NCBI GenBank assembly: GCA_944325005.1
Contig: CALUYO010000001.1
Coordinates: 1 to 64,000 of the forward strand
Length of the DNA stretch: 64,000 nt
Direction: 5' to 3'
From: Candidatus Gastranaerophilales bacterium
GTDB taxonomy: Bacteria; Cyanobacteriota; Vampirovibrionia; Gastranaerophilales; Gastranaerophilaceae
The position numbers and the translations under genes were made by a program. Positions 62,605 to 64,000 of the stretch are shown in pieces. Below the pieces are notes generated by a model. It made no database searches and was not told the origin of the DNA. It was given only the letters and a program-made list of their open reading frames with translations. Each line of letters opens with the position of its first letter. The first letter of the stretch is position 1.

Positions 62605-63752
62605 TATCCGAGCTTTCTCTTGAATGTTCGCCCCGCAAGGGTTAAAGTTATTGAAGCAATTATAATCAGCGGGATTAGATTTGTGAAAACATCTGCAAAC
62701 CCCATTCCTTTCAAGAATATTCCTCGGGTTAAAACCATAAAAAATCGGACAGGATTAAGCCAGGTCAAATATTGCAGAGCAACAGGCATATCTTCTATCG
62801 GAGAAATAAAGCCGGATAAAAGCACGGCCGGCATCATAAATGTCATCGCGGATAGAATTGCCTGCTGCTGGGTGTTACAGATTGCAGAAATATAAAGTCC
62901 GACACCGACTATTGCAAGAAGAGAAATAAAAATTGAAATCATAAATAAAAGGAATGAGCCGGCAAACGGGATATGGAAAAATATGATTACAATTCCCGTC
63001 ATAATCATAGTTAATGCCATTGCAATAATAAGAGGCGGGATTGATTTGCCCAGCAGAATTTCAAAAGAGGAAAGAGGGCTTACGATAAGCTGGTCAAAAG
63101 TCCCGAGTTCTCTTTCGCGTGCAATGGAAAGCGAGGTTAAGATTAAAGTCGTTACAAGCGAGAGCATTGCAACAATTACTGTTAAAATATACCATTTATA
63201 TTCAAGGTTTGGATTAAACCAGTTACGGACAGATATATTTATATTTGCACTGCTCATAACTCCCTCGCCCCGTGGGAGAGAAGGTCTTGTTGATGAAGAA
63301 ACTTCCGCACCGTAGCCTGTGATTATCTGTGATGCATAACCTGATGCAATTGACGCTGAATTTGTTTGCCTGCCGTCTGAAATTACCTGAACAGTTGCTG
63401 TTTTTCCCGATTTGATATTTCGTGAAAAATCATTATTTATCATTAATCCAATCTGTACTTTTTGTGCGTCAAGTTTCTTTTTAAAATCGGCTTCATTATC
63501 CACATAGTAAAAATTTCTGAATCTTGGCGAATTTTCAAACCTTGATAACAATTCTCTTGATTCGACACTTTGAGAACGGTCAAAAACAGCCGTATCAATA
63601 TTTTGTACTTCCATTGTAGCTGCGTTTGAAAAAATCAAGAGCTGTACTATCGGAAGCCCGATAATTATTCCTTTTGTTTTCGGGTCATTCCAGATTGTTA
63701 TAAATTCTTTTTTCATCAGCGCAAGAACTCTACGGAAAAAATCTCTAATCAT
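62604..63752 (-). CDS. ABC-2 type transporter permease
   Basis: The 382-aa protein has an N-terminal helix (LPIVQLLIF), a large extracytoplasmic part (about 45-175) and five C-terminal helices with ERELGTFDQLIVSPLS, the signature of YhhJ/YbhR-type exporters. A palindromic insert encodes PSLPRGEGV near residue 160. The ATG overlaps the upstream permease stop (ATGA), so the two permeases are one operon; the ATPase lies outside the window. Confidence 0.9.
   Translation of the reverse strand: MIRDFFRRVLALMKKEFITIWNDPKTKGIIIGLPIVQLLIFSNAATMEVQNIDTAVFDRSQSVESRELLSRFENSPRFRNFYYVDNEADFKKKLDAQKVQIGLMINNDFSRNIKSGKTATVQVISDGRQTNSASIASGYASQIITGYGAEVSSSTRPSLPRGEGVMSSANINISVRNWFNPNLEYKWYILTVIVAMLSLVTTLILTSLSIARERELGTFDQLIVSPLSSFEILLGKSIPPLIIAMALTMIMTGIVIIFFHIPFAGSFLLFMISIFISLLAIVGVGLYISAICNTQQQAILSAMTFMMPAVLLSGFISPIEDMPVALQYLTWLNPVRFFMVLTRGIFLKGMGFADVFTNLIPLIIIASITLTLAGRTFKRKLG
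63259..63284. repeat. Palindromic mini-repeat inside the permease gene
   Basis: CTCCCTCGCCCCGTGGGAGAG is an imperfect palindrome in frame with the gene. It resembles the hairpin at 15248-15268 and REP-like elements. Confidence 0.4.
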
Positions 63753-64000
63753 TGTTGTTTCTGCCTTTCGATATTGGGGCGGGAAGGAACTTTTTCCAGT
63801 CTCATAGAAGTATTTTTATAAACAGCGGCAAATAAAATCAAGCCGAGTATTGTTAAATATATTGCATTGGCAGTAACAATTTCGGGTACTGTTCCCGCCA
63901 TAAACTCGCTTTCTATAAACGAAACATAATATCTTGGCGGTAAAATTCTTGTCAGATGCTGGAAAAATACCGGCATGGAATTTATCGGGAACATTAAGCC
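63749..64000 (-). CDS. ABC-2 type permease, C-terminal end (partial)
   Basis: The frame is open to the window edge (GLMFPINSMPVFFQHLTRILPP, then YYV), the standard ABC-2 permease end: a loop, one membrane helix (ANAIYLTILGLILFAAVY) and a basic tail. It is coupled to the next permease by a 4-nt overlap. The 5' part lies beyond 64000. Confidence 0.88.
   Translation of the reverse strand, partial: GLMFPINSMPVFFQHLTRILPPRYYVSFIESEFMAGTVPEIVTANAIYLTILGLILFAAVYKNTSMRLEKVPSRPNIERQKQQ

Noticed and set aside
1-64000. CRISPR array or insertion sequence
   Set aside because: No regularly spaced repeats and no transposase, integrase or cas-like genes were found.

Overview
The window is AT-rich, densely coded, and carries Gram-negative envelope genes (Skp/OmpH, OmpA-like, LemA/TPM, type IV prepilins). 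It has a complete type II fatty-acid cluster, short monocistronic units with hairpin terminators, and many start codons lying 6-8 nt behind a TATAAT-like box. My best reading is an uncultured Gastranaerophilales/Vampirovibrionia (Melainabacteria) gut genome. This rests on overall character, not on a marker gene search.

Layout. 1-6.3 kb: end of a pilin-adhesin, small signalling genes (lone receiver, Hsp20-like, RHH, HK/RR pair) and a full pilin-YadA-S74 adhesin. 6.4-10.2 kb: MotA/MotB-like pair, UPF0210, two overlapping paralogues of unknown role. 10.2-20.3 kb: uvrC (short), skp, pgk, a UXS-like epimerase, the first toxin/antisense element, iron alcohol dehydrogenase, MarR, U32 protein, hydrolase. 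20.4-27 kb: TPR protein, two prepilin genes, VOC protein. 27-31.1 kb: GNAT, ribBA-ribE, two XRE regulators, second toxin/antisense element. 31.2-39 kb: tpiA, YceD-rpmF-plsX-fabH-fabD-fabG-acpP-fabF. 39-41 kb: lemA-TPM and a fourth prepilin. 41-50 kb: SF1 helicase, CCA-adding type enzyme, TPR, MBL and metallophosphatase genes. 50-64 kb: thrC, hom, XRE genes with operators, GT2, HD, GGDEF, parvulin, dehydrogenase, a broken esterase, tRNA-Glu, secreted hydrolase, ABC-2 permeases.

Two systems stand out. (1) Four dispersed prepilin-type genes each carry a run of exactly ten G residues between the start codon and the prepilin cleavage site. In three the run puts the start codon out of frame with the pilin; in one it is in frame. 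In all three broken cases 8 or 11 G would restore a single ORF. This is what a phase-variable family of pilin-anchored surface proteins would look like, with different ectodomains: YadA-like head plus S74 chaperone, cysteine-rich repeats, or plain pilin-like. (2) Two copies, in opposite orientation, of a roughly 230-bp element encode 21-22 aa hydrophobic peptides behind a near-perfect Shine-Dalgarno. A strong convergent promoter faces each and would make an antisense RNA over the 3' half of the mRNA. This fits a type I toxin-antitoxin locus, and I do not recognise the family.

Other points: apparent leaderless transcription of many genes, a premature TGA in an esterase, a 540-bp-spaced duplication of the 3' end of hom, UvrC lacking its C-terminal HhH domain, and XRE genes with repeated exact operator-like sites.
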